A stretch of 64,000 bases of DNA from Cinnamomum chago (taxonomy: Eukaryota > Streptophyta > Magnoliopsida > Laurales > Lauraceae), in NCBI GenBank assembly GCA_038049695.1, contig CP142451.1:127910501-127974500 (forward strand), in the 5' to 3' direction. Below the pieces are notes generated by a model. The model did no database searches and was not told the origin of the DNA. It worked only from the letters and a program-made list of their open reading frames with translations. Shown piece after piece: positions 47,661-59,300 of this stretch. The first letter of the stretch is position 1, and the number at the start of each line of letters is the position of its first letter. Both the position numbers and the translations under genes were made by a program.

Positions 47661-49989
47661 CATACTTCTCTTTCAGATGCCTGTAATTCCCTACTTCATT
47701 TTTTCAAGTGTAAATTCCTCAGCTATTTCCTTTTGCTCTGTTAATAGTTATTTATGTCCAGGAGGCTTTTTTTTTTCTTTCTCATTTGCTTCTGTGCTGA
47801 GGTCCTTTGTTTAATTTTTCTGCTTTTCACCATTTCTTTATGAATGATGGTTGCCATTCTAAAAGGAGGAAAAAGAGTTGATTCATAGAAATGAGGAATT
47901 TTAGATTTTTGTTCTCTGTTGAGATAGAGGTTTTGTAATTTATCAATTTTGAGTGAAAGAAATGGCAGTATTTTACTGGATCTGTTGTGTAGATGCACCC
48001 CGACTTCCCCCTTCCCGGCACAAAACCTCCCCAACTCCTCTGGCTTTAAAGCAATCTCATTCATGGTCTGCATATTGTGTCCTGCCCATGATGTGGTCCA
48101 CCATATAATTGGCTGACATGAAGAAATTGGCTCCATGTTCAATTTTTAGCCATAGATGGTATGAGTGAAGATTGTATATTTTTTCTCACATGAATACCAC
48201 TGTTGCTGGGTGTTTGTAACTACGTTCAATCACAGCTACTTCTATGGAGACCATAGGTTCTAGTGTTTGAAATTTTGGTTACTGGTTGTTTGTACTTTGT
48301 ACTCCACCTGTCGCATAACTTTTTTTAATTTTTAATTTTTGAAGGCCATCAAATATATAATGCTTGAACACTGACCTGTGATATTCTAACAATGCTACTG
48401 TGTTGTATCTTTCTGATGCTCAGTCAGGCAGGGACATGGGTTGGTGGGTGTGGGTGCTTGAGTTGAAGTCCTCAGTGTAGCCACACAAAAAAAAATGGAA
48501 AAATAAAAAATTGTTAGTGCATTTTTTCTAAGATTCATGCCTCTAGCATGACCTTTTAGGATGCATGGAAAATGCAATCTTGCAACCTCCAATCTATGTC
48601 CATGCCATTGATTGGTTGTCTAACTTCCTCTCCTATCGAGACCCCATTGCCCATTTCAACTGCTGCCATTTTCCACCTTTGTCTCCTTTCATTCTTTTTT
48701 TTTCACCCTTTGGAACTCCTACCTGGAGAATATGTTCCATATCATTGTCCGTCTCTTGAAAGTGATAACTATTTTCTGTGTCACTGTTTTTGCGCCTTTC
48801 CATTTGTAGTTCCTGCCTCGGCCTTTTGTTATACTTTCTACTTTCCACTTCACGAGCCCCTCTGAGGATACATAATGTGGGTTCACTGGATTATAGATGT
48901 ATCATGGTCTCTTTTCAGTCTTATCTTTCTATTGGGAGACGGATGCTACAGAAGTGCATATGTACTAAAATTTGCGGCAATGGTCTTCTACAAGATTTGT
49001 CTTTACAGAATATGTTGCTATATATTGGTTAGGGGGCAATGTTCTTCTAAGTGCACACTGTATACAGCTAATATGCAGTACAGCTTGTGGGGGCTGCTTA
49101 GATGCAAGTTTATCAATGGGAGGAAGGCAGATGGAAAGGCCTTTTCATGGATAGGGGCGATCCTCAAAATCAGCCCCACCAGATAATCCCAGCCTTTGAT
49201 TTAACAGCAAAAGGTGATTGTTTATCAATGAATGTAAAATTGGGCCGGATGCTAGATTATGAGATAAGAAGAGTATCAAAGGGGCTGCACTGAGGAAAGG
49301 TGGGTCCAAGTGGGCCCCACAATGCTGGATTATTCTTCAAGTTGCTTATTGGAGAACATTTTCTATTGGTTAGTTGATATAAATATACAATATCTTTTTA
49401 TATGGAAAAAGATCCCAAGGGCCTTTTTGTTTGCATAGAATACATAGGAATTCACAGTCACAGAGCTCCACCAAAGAATTATTAAAGATGTGAGGGGTGA
49501 AGGATATAGCGCAGTGATGTAAATGGTCCTCAACTTTTCTAGGATTTGAATTCCTAGGTTGATTCTGGGTAGTCATTTTCCATCTTCCTTGATTTAGTTC
49601 CATTGAAGGAGGTTATTCGATGGTATTTTCTAGCTTTTAGCTTTGAATTGTTAATCTTCATTATTAAATTCTTGTAGAAATACGAAGTCTTAGCACTTTG
49701 TTACTCCTCATTGGAGATTTTAAGTTGAATTTAATAGACAACTTTGTTCTTGCATAAGGTGGACAATCATTCAGTTCGGAATCATTATTGCAACAATTCC
49801 ATTCTTTATATTTTTGCAACTATTACTTTAGCTTGTTAGATTTTATCAACAACACCATTGAAGCCTCATCCTATCTACTTGGGGTCATCATATTGAATCG
49901 TGATTTCTAATATAAATCATATATTTTAACATTCCGTAAAACTAGCGTATATGGCACATGCTAAATTTAGACGTTATTTTTCTCGGATG

Positions 49990-50220
49990 ATCGTAAGATG
50001 GTAGCCAAGGTTTGAACCCTGGGTAAGGAACGTCAGTTCTCACTTGGCTATCCAAGGTTCGAACCCTGGGTATGCCCCCTCTTCTTGCTTGTGCAGGCTT
50101 TCTTCATGTGGGCTTCCTTCCCACATGAGTGGGCTACTTTTCCACTTGAGTGGGCTGCCTTCCTGTGTGTGTGGGCTCTCTCTGGGGTCCATCCCCCTTG
50201 GCTGGAGTACCCAAAAAAAG
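49990..50220 (-). repeat. tRNA-like repeat, possible SINE
   Basis: The minus strand has GATAGCCAAGTGAG (A-box-like) and two GGGTTC.AACC words (B-box-like). The neighbouring plus-strand part repeats GTGGGCT.CCTT and ends in a short A-run near 50212-50218. The exact ends are unclear. Confidence 0.4.
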
Positions 50221-50944
50221 AAAGATGTATCGAGAAAACTCTGAAGGTTCAAATTCTTATGATTGATTTTGTAGAGGCTTGCTTGCTTTTTCTTGATAAT
50301 GATGAATGTGCTGGGAACACCTACATTTTGATGGAAAAATAACAGGATTATGACTAAATTAATGGAGTTTCAGTGTAGTTATTTTGCGTAATATGAAGAA
50401 TGAGAGAGTTAAAGATGAACAGATTGTGATCCTTAATTCTGAATTCAACAGCATACTGCATTGCATACCTATTGGAAATAAAAACATGTCTTACTCGTCC
50501 ATGCTTCTTGGGGATTGAAATCCACTGATGACCTTGCTAATTTACAGGTGGTATTAGCAACATGGTGAGTTCTCTGGATCACTGGATGGAAGAGCTCTGC
50601 TAAAAATGTGATTGAAGCAACATGGTGAGCAGCGCCACTGATTTCTTTCCCTCCAAAATTTTATCTTAATACGAATGGTTCTATTGCTAGCATGGAAGCT
50701 TTTCACTTGAACACCCACCGCAGCAACATAGTTCAATGGCTCTTACTCATTTAACAGACCATTGAACCGGACTCTGAAGTTTTGAGTGCCAAAGTTGGAT
50801 GAGTTTTAACAGCTTGGAAAGCATCATACGGATCCAAGAGGCAGAGAGGTTCTGGCCATGGTTTGTTTGAACTTCCTGTGGCCTGTTTCTTTATATAAAA
50901 AAGAGTAGTTTCCTATCAAAAATTACAAATGTACAGGGCAAAAG

Positions 50945-51020
50945 CGCTATAGCTCAGCTGATAACGGCCTGAATGTGCTTAGGCGACTGCCTGATTTTGA
51001 AATCCTCTGTGGAAAGAAAC
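50945..51020 (+). repeat. tRNA-like SINE head fragment
   Basis: CGCTATAGCTCAGCTGATAA matches a tRNA A-box; the expected B-box region reads ATTTTGAAATCC and is degenerate. Not a functional tRNA: stem pairing and length do not fit. Confidence 0.4.
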
Positions 51021-51890
51021 ATATGCCTTTTGCTTTGAGTTTGTCCTCTTTTTTTATAAATAGGCCCTTGAATTTTCAATCAATTTCAAAAAGACCCTTA
51101 TCTTTGTGTTTTTACTGAAACTTCAAAAATTATTGAGGCCCTCCTTTTTTTCTGTTTTTCAACAAATTTATACTAAAAAAATCAAATGATCTATCCCTTG
51201 AGGTCTTTTTTTTTTTTTTTTTTTGCTTTTGACCAATTCGTTTGAAAAAAAATAAATAACCCTCAAATGATCTTTCCCTTGATCTCTTTTTTTTTTTTTT
51301 GACCGATTTATCCTTTTAAAAAATCAAATGACCTACCTATTTTTTTAGTTAAAAATATAATTTTGCCTCTTCAACTTTGAAACCTAAAAACAAAAGCTAG
51401 GATTATTTAAAAGGCTTGATATTATTAATTTCCTAATCCACACCTAATGATCAAATGACCAATTTATCTTGAAAAAAAAAATCAAATGGCTTATCTTTGA
51501 GTTAAAGAGATAATTTTTCCCTTTAAATTTAGGGGACCAAAAACCAAAGGCTAGGATAATTTAAAATTAGCCTTAATGTATCCAAGTGGGCCCACTAAAA
51601 TGAACTTGAGTTAGTGAGAATTGTTAAGCTTAAATAAAAGCTATTTATGTAGTTTATTCATAAAAAGGAGCTGTCATATATTACACTATGAGCTACTCAG
51701 AACTCAACAACAGTAAACATAACTACATTTAATATATGGTGCTACTTAAATGACTCAACTTTTACATTTTTCCTATTTTTTTTATTTTTCTTGGTTTTTA
51801 ATATAAAAAAATACATTTTAAGACCGACGCGGCTGTACCGGATCAGCACGGGTGGCACGGACTCATCCTAATCCTGACTGGCTCCTGAGA

Positions 51891-52500
51891 CTGAGGCTAG
51901 ATGAGGAATGTGACACGCTTGCCAAGTTGAGTCAGCAAAAGAAGCTCGAGGAGCTCAAATTCTTGGAAAGCAGGAATGCTTAGAGGATAGAGGGGGACAA
52001 AACAGCAATGTGTATGGGCAATTGGGTATCTTTGTGGTGATGATAAAATGCATGCATTTTCATTGCCAACCTTTTATTGCAAATATTTTGTAGAATTTGG
52101 TTCTTTTTCCAAATCTAGAAGGAAATTAATTGCCTTGAGAGCTTTCAAAAAAAAAAAAAAAGGTGCATCCTTGTCTAAATTATTAGTTGTGTACAGAGCT
52201 TCAATGAGAACTGGTGATATGCCCATCAATCTGAACTTTCCCATTCAATGGCCATTGTATGAAAAGACTGCACCTTTTGGATGTTAACATGAGGTACGTT
52301 AATTATTGGGTTGATCTTCCCTAGAAATATGCGCAAGCTTACCTAAATCAATTAAAAGGTCCATTGATCTTTGCAATTTTGGATTATATGAAATCATCCA
52401 AAAGGACAAAAGGATCTATATGATCACCCTGTACTTCGACGGCCAATACCTGATGAGCAGATGCATTGATTGGATTTCAAGCAATATTTTCTTGCATTGC
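51891..52500 (+). pseudogene. Fourth CXC-gene fragment: terminal-exon-like piece and 3' flank
   Basis: 51891-51983 is open (LRLDEECDTLAKLSQQ then KKLEELKFLES, TAG at 51981) and resembles the frameshifted segment in 29950-30276. The following DNA to 52500 parallels 30277-30800. No CXC exon lies upstream, so only the 3' end of the duplicated block was copied here, or the rest was lost. Confidence 0.55.
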
Positions 52501-52527
52501 ATGACTGCATTATTCATCCATATCTTT

Positions 52528-52712
52528 ATGGTGATGTGATGATGATAATGATGGTTATGAAGACGATAATGATGCTAAGTGGTGGTGGGTGGTGATGATG
52601 ATGATGATGAGTGCCCGGTGATGATGATGGATGGTGGTGGTGGTGGTGGTGGGAGGATGATGTGGTGGCAGTGATGGTGGTGATGGGGTCGTGGTCAAGT
52701 TGATGATGGTGT
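52528..52712 (+). repeat. GAT/GGT trinucleotide repeat tract
   Basis: Imperfect runs of GATGAT and GGTGGT units over about 185 bp. Simple sequence; no gene overlaps it. Confidence 0.9.
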
Positions 52713-53182
52713 TGGTAGAAAAAAATTTAATGATAAAATAAAGTGGAAAAGTAAATTTGAGTAATTTGGAGATTAACTCAATTTACATAGGACAAGAAAA
52801 CATCAAAGAGAGATTGAAACCATTAGTTGTTGCAAAAGCTCAAATTACATCATATCTTGTAATGTTCCAATTAGCATGCGCCCCCTTCAGTGAACTTCAC
52901 AACAATTTATCTATTTTATGATTAAGGATCAATACACATTTCAATCATCACCACCAAAAGATGCTTACATTAAAAACTCTAAACTAAGACCATTGCTTTT
53001 GTCTATATAGGATATAGCTATGAATTGTCTACCTTGCTCCCTTGACACTACAACCCTCACTTCTGAAGAATGACTTGGCATTAGGGGTATATAAAGATCC
53101 CACATTATAAGTAACTGAAAGAATGATTAAAGAGAAAAAAAAAAAAAAGTAACCAACAGGATCTTATATGCATGAGAATTGG

Positions 53183-53246
53183 AGAGCACCCTTGATCAAT
53201 CTTCCATGGATGAAGAATTAAAGAGCACCCTTGATCAATCTTCCAT
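53183..53246. repeat. 25-bp direct repeat just 3' of the cytochrome b561 stop
   Basis: AGAGCACCCTTGATCAATCT... occurs at 53183-53207 and 53222-53246, within 75 bases of the stop at 53256 and so likely in the 3' UTR of that gene. Confidence 0.9.
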
Positions 53247-53255
53247 TGATTGTTA

Positions 53256-54282
53256 TCATCGGTATCGCGGAAGTAGAGCGCTAAATGCTACAGCCAGCCC
53301 AAAGAGGAGGATTGCTACTCCAATGAAGTTCACCACTAGAGCTTCCTTACCATGCACAAGTCCTAAGAAAATGAACTCCTGCACCAATCCTGTCTCTGCA
53401 GTGCAGATGGCCATGAGAAAGATGGCCATACCAAAGAAAATGTGCCATGGCAAATACTTCCCTCTCGCGGACATTTCAGCCCCGGGAAACCAGAAGGAGA
53501 AGAACCCAAGTAACCACTGCAAGGAAAATCATAATAATGAGAAGCTGGAGAACATGTTATGTGTGAAGGTTGAGTGATCATATATGCACCAAAAATCAAT
53601 GCATAAAAGATTTTACAATGGGGACTAAATCGTGTGACTTGGGATTGATTACCTGGAGACCAAACAGGCAGATGGTTCCCATGCCTAACCAAGAATGCAG
53701 GGTGTACATGTCTGGTATTCCAACTTCTCTGTGGAACTTGAAAATGGCGCATATGCCCAGAATTCCCACGAGCAGGGCCACCAGATGTAGACCCATGTGC
53801 ACAGCCCTCTGCACCTTCCGTGATCCAGGAATAGTCTTGTATGCCATGATCGCTGCGCCACATTCAACAGATAATGCAACTTTATATTTTAAGCCATACA
53901 TATCAACCAACAGATAGTAATGACACTGAAGGCTCAGGTCCCAAACTATTATGTATATGCACTTAGTTACCTTCTCCAGCAACAAAAATAAACCCAATCA
54001 CCATTAGAACTGGGTGCACCTGTAGAGATATGGAAAAATATGTTGACGACAGAGAAAAAAAATTAACTTACAGAAAATCACTTTCAAATCAGGAAATTGA
54101 AAAAAAAGAACTATCATTTTTACATTGAAGATTTTCTGTTTGTTTTCTGATTTAAGAGAAAGACCGTCGCGAAAGTGCAATGTCCAAACTAGCACAAGGG
54201 TTGCGGCCGCGATTCCCATCAAATGTGCTATTATTGTAACAGGCGTTGCTGTTATGAGAAATCTTGAATTTCTTGCAGCCAT
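53256..54282 (-). CDS. CYB561: Cytochrome b561 (ascorbate-dependent transmembrane electron transporter)
   Basis: Four exons on the minus strand: 54124-54282, 53971-54019, 53653-53852, 53256-53516. All junctions are GT-AG and the frame closes exactly, giving 222 residues, the usual family length. It should move electrons from ascorbate across a membrane (tonoplast, plasma or vesicle membrane) to monodehydroascorbate or ferric iron. The four haem-ligand histidines are all present: FNVHPVLM, the HMGLHLVA pair region, YTLHSWLG and LPWHIFFG. Six hydrophobic segments can be seen, in the pattern of the core b561 domain. The start ATG at 54280-54282 gives MAARNSRF followed by the first membrane segment. 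A CT-rich leader (GA run on the plus strand, 54328-54358) and a TATAAAT box at 54419-54425 precede it. Nothing suggests inactivation. The isoform cannot be named. Confidence 0.95.
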
Positions 54283-54325
54283 AGTTTTGTGACCAAAACT
54301 ATGTGTATGTGGATATATTGTATAT

Positions 54326-54327
<2 letters not shown>

Positions 54328-54361
<34 letters not shown>

Positions 54362-54370
54362 GAGGAGGAG
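54328..54370 (-). repeat. CT-repeat leader of the cytochrome b561 gene
   Basis: On the plus strand a run of GA followed by GGA repeats, 45-90 bases before the ATG; as transcribed it is (TC)n, typical of plant 5' UTRs. Confidence 0.8.
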
Positions 54371-54418
54371 GACAACAACTACAAGTAGAGAAGGGTTTCA
54401 GACCATCTTACATGGTAC

Positions 54419-54425
54419 ATTTATA
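54419..54425 (-). promoter_or_regulatory. Probable TATA box of the cytochrome b561 gene
   Basis: TATAAAT on the minus strand, 137 bases before the ATG. A start site about 30 bases downstream would give a leader that includes the CT repeat. Based on position and motif only. Confidence 0.4.
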
Positions 54426-54429
54426 CTAT

Positions 54430-56367
54430 GGCAATAAGCACAGTGCCAACATTTTATTTTATTTTCTTTGGGTGGTGGGTTTTGCTGGGTATGTTGGATT
54501 GTTGTAGGTAATAACATGAAAGAAACAAATGGGGGACATTGGAATGAACAATGGGAATGGACCGTCCGGCCTGCACCATGGAAATTCCAAAGGTTTCGAA
54601 CTGTGAGCTTGGATTTGCTCTTTTTGTCGTGTTTAATATTCTCACCTGCCGTAGGAGCATCACCAACCAATCCTATGTTGAAAAATGTCATGGCTTTGAA
54701 CAATGTTGTGTGGGCCACTTTTGTAACGAACAATGCAAGTGCAAAACAGAAGGTGGGCGTTATTGTCTTGTTGAGTACATTTGAAAAATGAGGTCCCAAC
54801 TGACCCATTAGAGGATGTTTCCCAATAACCAAAAAAAAAAAAACTCCTTAGAAATAAAGAAGGGCACAATCGTTGATACATTTTAGAGTATGTGTGTGTG
54901 ACAAGAGAATTCTACCTGGAGAGAAAAATCTTTTTGATTTGTTTGTATGATGAAGGCACAATTGTTGTTTGATAGAAACATTTTCCCCGTGGAAAAAGGA
55001 TAAAAATGAACTATTTTTTTTTTTACACAGATAATCTCAATTCGCTATAAGTGGGGTTGGAATGCAGGTTCCCCTCCCCTCTGAGAACGAGAATCAGAAT
55101 ATGGTAAAGCGTACTTTCATACAGATGGCATTGAAGCACCCTACAACCAACTGTAAGTGCAACCCACGTGGGCCCACCTTGCAGATCCTTTCATACTTTT
55201 TTCATCCCATGATCTAGCATCAAGCCCAAACTTATCCTCACTAACCTTCACTTGCAATTGGATTGAATCTCAAGAAATTCTACATTTAAAAATAAGATGC
55301 CATGAGACTTTTAAGAATCTTAAATCAAGGGCTAGGATGATCCAGTAGGGCTCATTTTTTTACCCCACTTGTCCATGATGAGACCTTTTAATTAACTCAA
55401 ACCTAAGTGGGGTCCCATGAGCTGAATGTTATATAAGCCATATACAGTCTGCTCGTAGGAGAACATGACCCAACTATCTATGAATGAGTCCTTCAATGAA
55501 TCTATTCTAGTAGTAATACACAGGCTTTTGGGGGTAAAATGAACTATCTTGATCTGTAACAAAAATCTAAAAAATATTTTTACATTTTCAGTATTTCAAC
55601 ATTCCTTCCCCGTCCCATTGAGATTATAGTTATTGAAAGATAAATCAATCCCCCCTTACACGAGTACAAAAAAGCCAATGCATACAAAATATGCTGATCA
55701 TCCAAATAATACAACATATTTTTATTGCCCAATTAGCCGCCTTCAAGCTGCCCAACATGAAGGCTTCCATTCCTCTCAACAGCCCATCCACTCTTCCGCT
55801 GTGGCAACAGCCTGCTCTTCACCATCAACTGGCTGCAACTTCATCAGTTATAAGCAACCGCAATATACATTTGCTGACGACCTCAACTTCCCATTTTACA
55901 CATTGGGAGATGTTGAGGCCCACTTGGTTGCAAACCGGAGAGGGCTTCCAGGGTCCTGCACTGCAGAAAACAAAAATTTTGCCACACCTCCCCATCCCTT
56001 ACACAATGGACCCATGGTCCAGTTATCCACACCATTAAACAATGCGCCCCCACCGTGGATGATGCCCCCAAAATTCTTCCCATTACACAAAAGCTTAGAA
56101 GTCAATTCACCATGACCTTTTCTTGTTTACTGGCATTCTATTTGTAACTGTATACTCATTTGCACCATCACTTGTGTGTTCCAAGGTTAGATTCTACCAT
56201 GCTAGCTTGGAAGACTTTTGGGGAATTGTCCATCCACAACTGGGGCCACCGTAATTAATGATTCGTATCTCCAAACGAAAGGTCTCACATGAAAAAACAA
56301 ACAAACAAACAAATAAACAAACAAATATGGAGACCCCTTGCAGGACCCTAGAATTCAGAGAACATGA
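54430..56367. other. Intergenic between the b561 gene and XLG 3' end
   Basis: No gene supported. A 160-codon frame at 55633-56115 on the plus strand has biased composition, resembles nothing I know and probably overlaps the XLG 3' region. An (AAAC)n run lies at about 56293-56325. Confidence 0.5.
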
Positions 56368-59300
56368 CTACTCCTGCCTAATGTATGGCGAGGAGCTCAA
56401 TTCTGTGCTAAAGTAGGATTCATCTGCACCCCCATAGAATTTGCTATCCTTCTCATCCTCCCACTTAAGAACCTCCCTGATGTACTTGAAAGCATCATCA
56501 ACCGTGCTCCGGTCACGAGCCTTTGTCTGGCACACAAACAACTTTCGGCCAGTGGTGGCTACATAAAGATCCTTGAATTTCATGGCCACGTAATAGTATG
56601 CCTGGTGGGCTAGTGACTGGCTGCTGTTGTGCAACCTCACGGGGCAAAAATCTCCAAACCACTCACAGACTGTTAGAGGAATCCGGGCGATCTTCTCTTC
56701 AAAGGCGTCATACTTATTGAGGAGCAGCAAAAATGGAGTGTCTCTGAATGAAGGGTGCCTCAAAACACCCTCGAAGAGATCCCTGCTAAGTAGCATCTTG
56801 TTGCACAGTGGACCCCTGCCCTGGGCCCACACCTGATCATAATCACTGAGGGCAATACAGAATATCACAGCACGCACATCCTCAAACATTTCAAGCCATT
56901 TGCAACCTTCACTCAGTCCCCTGGAATTGACTCGAATTAGCTGGTACCTGTGACGGAAAGAAAATACCAGCAAATAATTAAAAGCTTTTATCAGCAGCGG
57001 TTTGTTAAGCCTAGTGTGATTCACATGCAGTCAGATCTACCATGCAACAGGTGGATCCCAAGAGTACATGACATGGGTGAAAAAGACAGGCCTTAATGAT
57101 CAGGTGGGACCCACAAAGCGGACCATTGCATGTAGCCATCCAATAAATTTATACATTCAAGAGTGTGGCCCACCTTATCAGTGGCCCATGAAAGTTTTTC
57201 TACCAGGGGACATGAAAGTGACAACCCCACTTAATAAATTGCTTGATCTTGCAGGTATCACAAGTGCCACCAGAGCACATAGATATGCAGGATCTACACA
57301 AAATCATGTGTTGCTAATCATAGAAAGAAAGAGATGAAAACTGTGTTTACCTCATAAGTGGAGGAGGTGGGCCATCAAAGTTTTCAGAGTAAACCTCAGA
57401 CGTTGGACTTCGATCATCTAATGTGAATTCAATGAAAGTAAGACCATTGCTCTGGGTGACACCTTCAGCATATAAAATGTCTTTCTCCGAAGGTTCGTAC
57501 TCATTGCTCGATATCTCAATAGCCTGAAAAGCAACAAGTGTCTCTGTGAAGGTATCCATTGTGCGGAGATGGCTCGGTGCTTTTAAAGCAAAAAACACAT
57601 CTAGTATGCAGCAGGGATGTGATATGCATGCAAAAGCTCATATAGAGGCTTATGTTAACCTCTGTTACGCAGATACATACACCCATCATTGGACAATTAG
57701 GTAAGCCAATCAACACATCTCAAAGAATGCAGAACATGTAGACACATGGGACTACTTGGACAAGAAAAAAAGTTACTCCTCCCCAAGTAATAGCTTTTTG
57801 TCATTTAGTGTCTTTTACTCTCAAACCACTCCGCTTTTATTTCCTCTTGATTTGACTCTTTATTTTACTCCACTCCTTCCCTCATGCAAACCAACGTGCC
57901 CTAAGAGTACAGACCATGCAAACACACGGAAACGAATCATCGAAACTGGGAGAAGGATGCCTATAGAGGTCTTGAATCTCAATGATCATATTTCCTACCC
58001 TCTTTGGGGCTAGAGGCACCTTTTGCCAAATGAATCACATAATAAGTCTCTGACTGTAAGGGGTAAAGTGCAGCCTGAGTGCTGCCTGGATGCTGATTAA
58101 TGAAATTTTCGCTTTCTTATTGATTTTCGGTTTTATGATGTTTAGTTAAATTTTTGGTCGGCCTTTGGATTAGGTAGGTCAAGAAACAAAATGAAGAATT
58201 TTTAGTTCCTATTCCTGGAAAACACTCAGTTTCATAAATTCATCACTGCTTTAGAACTAAATTCTAATCAAGAACCTTGGTTGAGAATGACCAAAACATT
58301 ATACTCCTAATAACCAGGTCATTTGAACTCCAAATTAGTTTACATGAATGTCCAAGTGCTGTAGGAAAATATAGATAAGTCAGTTTTAAAGAACGAGGTT
58401 AATCATTAAAAGATAAGCGTGAGATAATTTAAAGTGCACCATATGAGGAAACTCAGTAGTGAAAGAGGATGCCCCATAAGACTCTTTTGTTGCAATTATT
58501 TTTGCTTCAAGCCTTTCTTCCTAATAAAAATGTACATTATCAAGAGAAAATTTTTTGCAAAAAGTAAGATCTTATAGAATGTCATTGCATCAATAGTAGC
58601 TGTGCCTGCTTCAAATGCATTAAAAAGTAAACCACATCCACAACTGGAGCATACTCCCAAGCATATGCATCAACACACAAGCACCAGTATGCCCACCTGT
58701 GTGCCAGCTCCCAAGCATATGCATCAACACACAAGAACCAGTATGCCCACCTGTGTGCCAGCACACACAACCACAAGTATCCAATTCAAAAAAATGAAGA
58801 GATGAAAGCTGTACCCGATCTAAGAAATAATTGGCAACATCAGGAAGAAAAGGCAATTCGTCTCTCCTCTTATATGTTTCTTGAATAGCAGGATCCTTCC
58901 AGACCTCATCCACAACAGGAGCATACTCACGTGTTGCAGCTGGGAAGAAGGTGTCCATGTCTCCCATTGCCATGATTTCCAGGAGCCAATCAGAAAAATG
59001 CTTCAACCTTTGGTTGATAGAATAGATGCACTGCTCTGTTTCCTCGACTCCATTTTCTCCTAATTTCAGTGAACAAAAAACCATTTAACACAATTTGGTA
59101 ATTTCTACATGCCAAACCACCTTTTAAGATATAAAGATTACTTTTGTAATTGTAAATAAATTTCCAATCCCATGTGCACGTTTTGCAAGAACAGGTTTGT
59201 GGTAAAACTGAAATAAAGGAAATTGACTATTAAAACAATTAGGAAAATGCCTATTGCCCAACAACAATGTTAATTTAGTGTTGAAAGAGATCACACATGG

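Larger units (their letters stand above)
47661..51890. other. Intergenic, low gene content
   Basis: No gene supported. It includes a LINE-tail-like piece on the minus strand (about 49855-49895, AAGCCTCATCC...ACTTGGGGTC), tRNA-like SINE heads (50005-50075 and 50945-51015) and T-rich low-complexity runs (51205-51300). Confidence 0.5.

Noticed and set aside
50945..51020. A tRNA gene
   Set aside because: Only the A-box is convincing; no acceptor stem, anticodon arm or good B-box, so it was called a SINE head fragment.
55633..56115. 160-codon plus-strand frame between cytochrome b561 and XLG
   Set aside because: Pro/His-rich, no recognisable domain, no splice or promoter context, and lies in the likely 3' region of XLG on the opposite strand.
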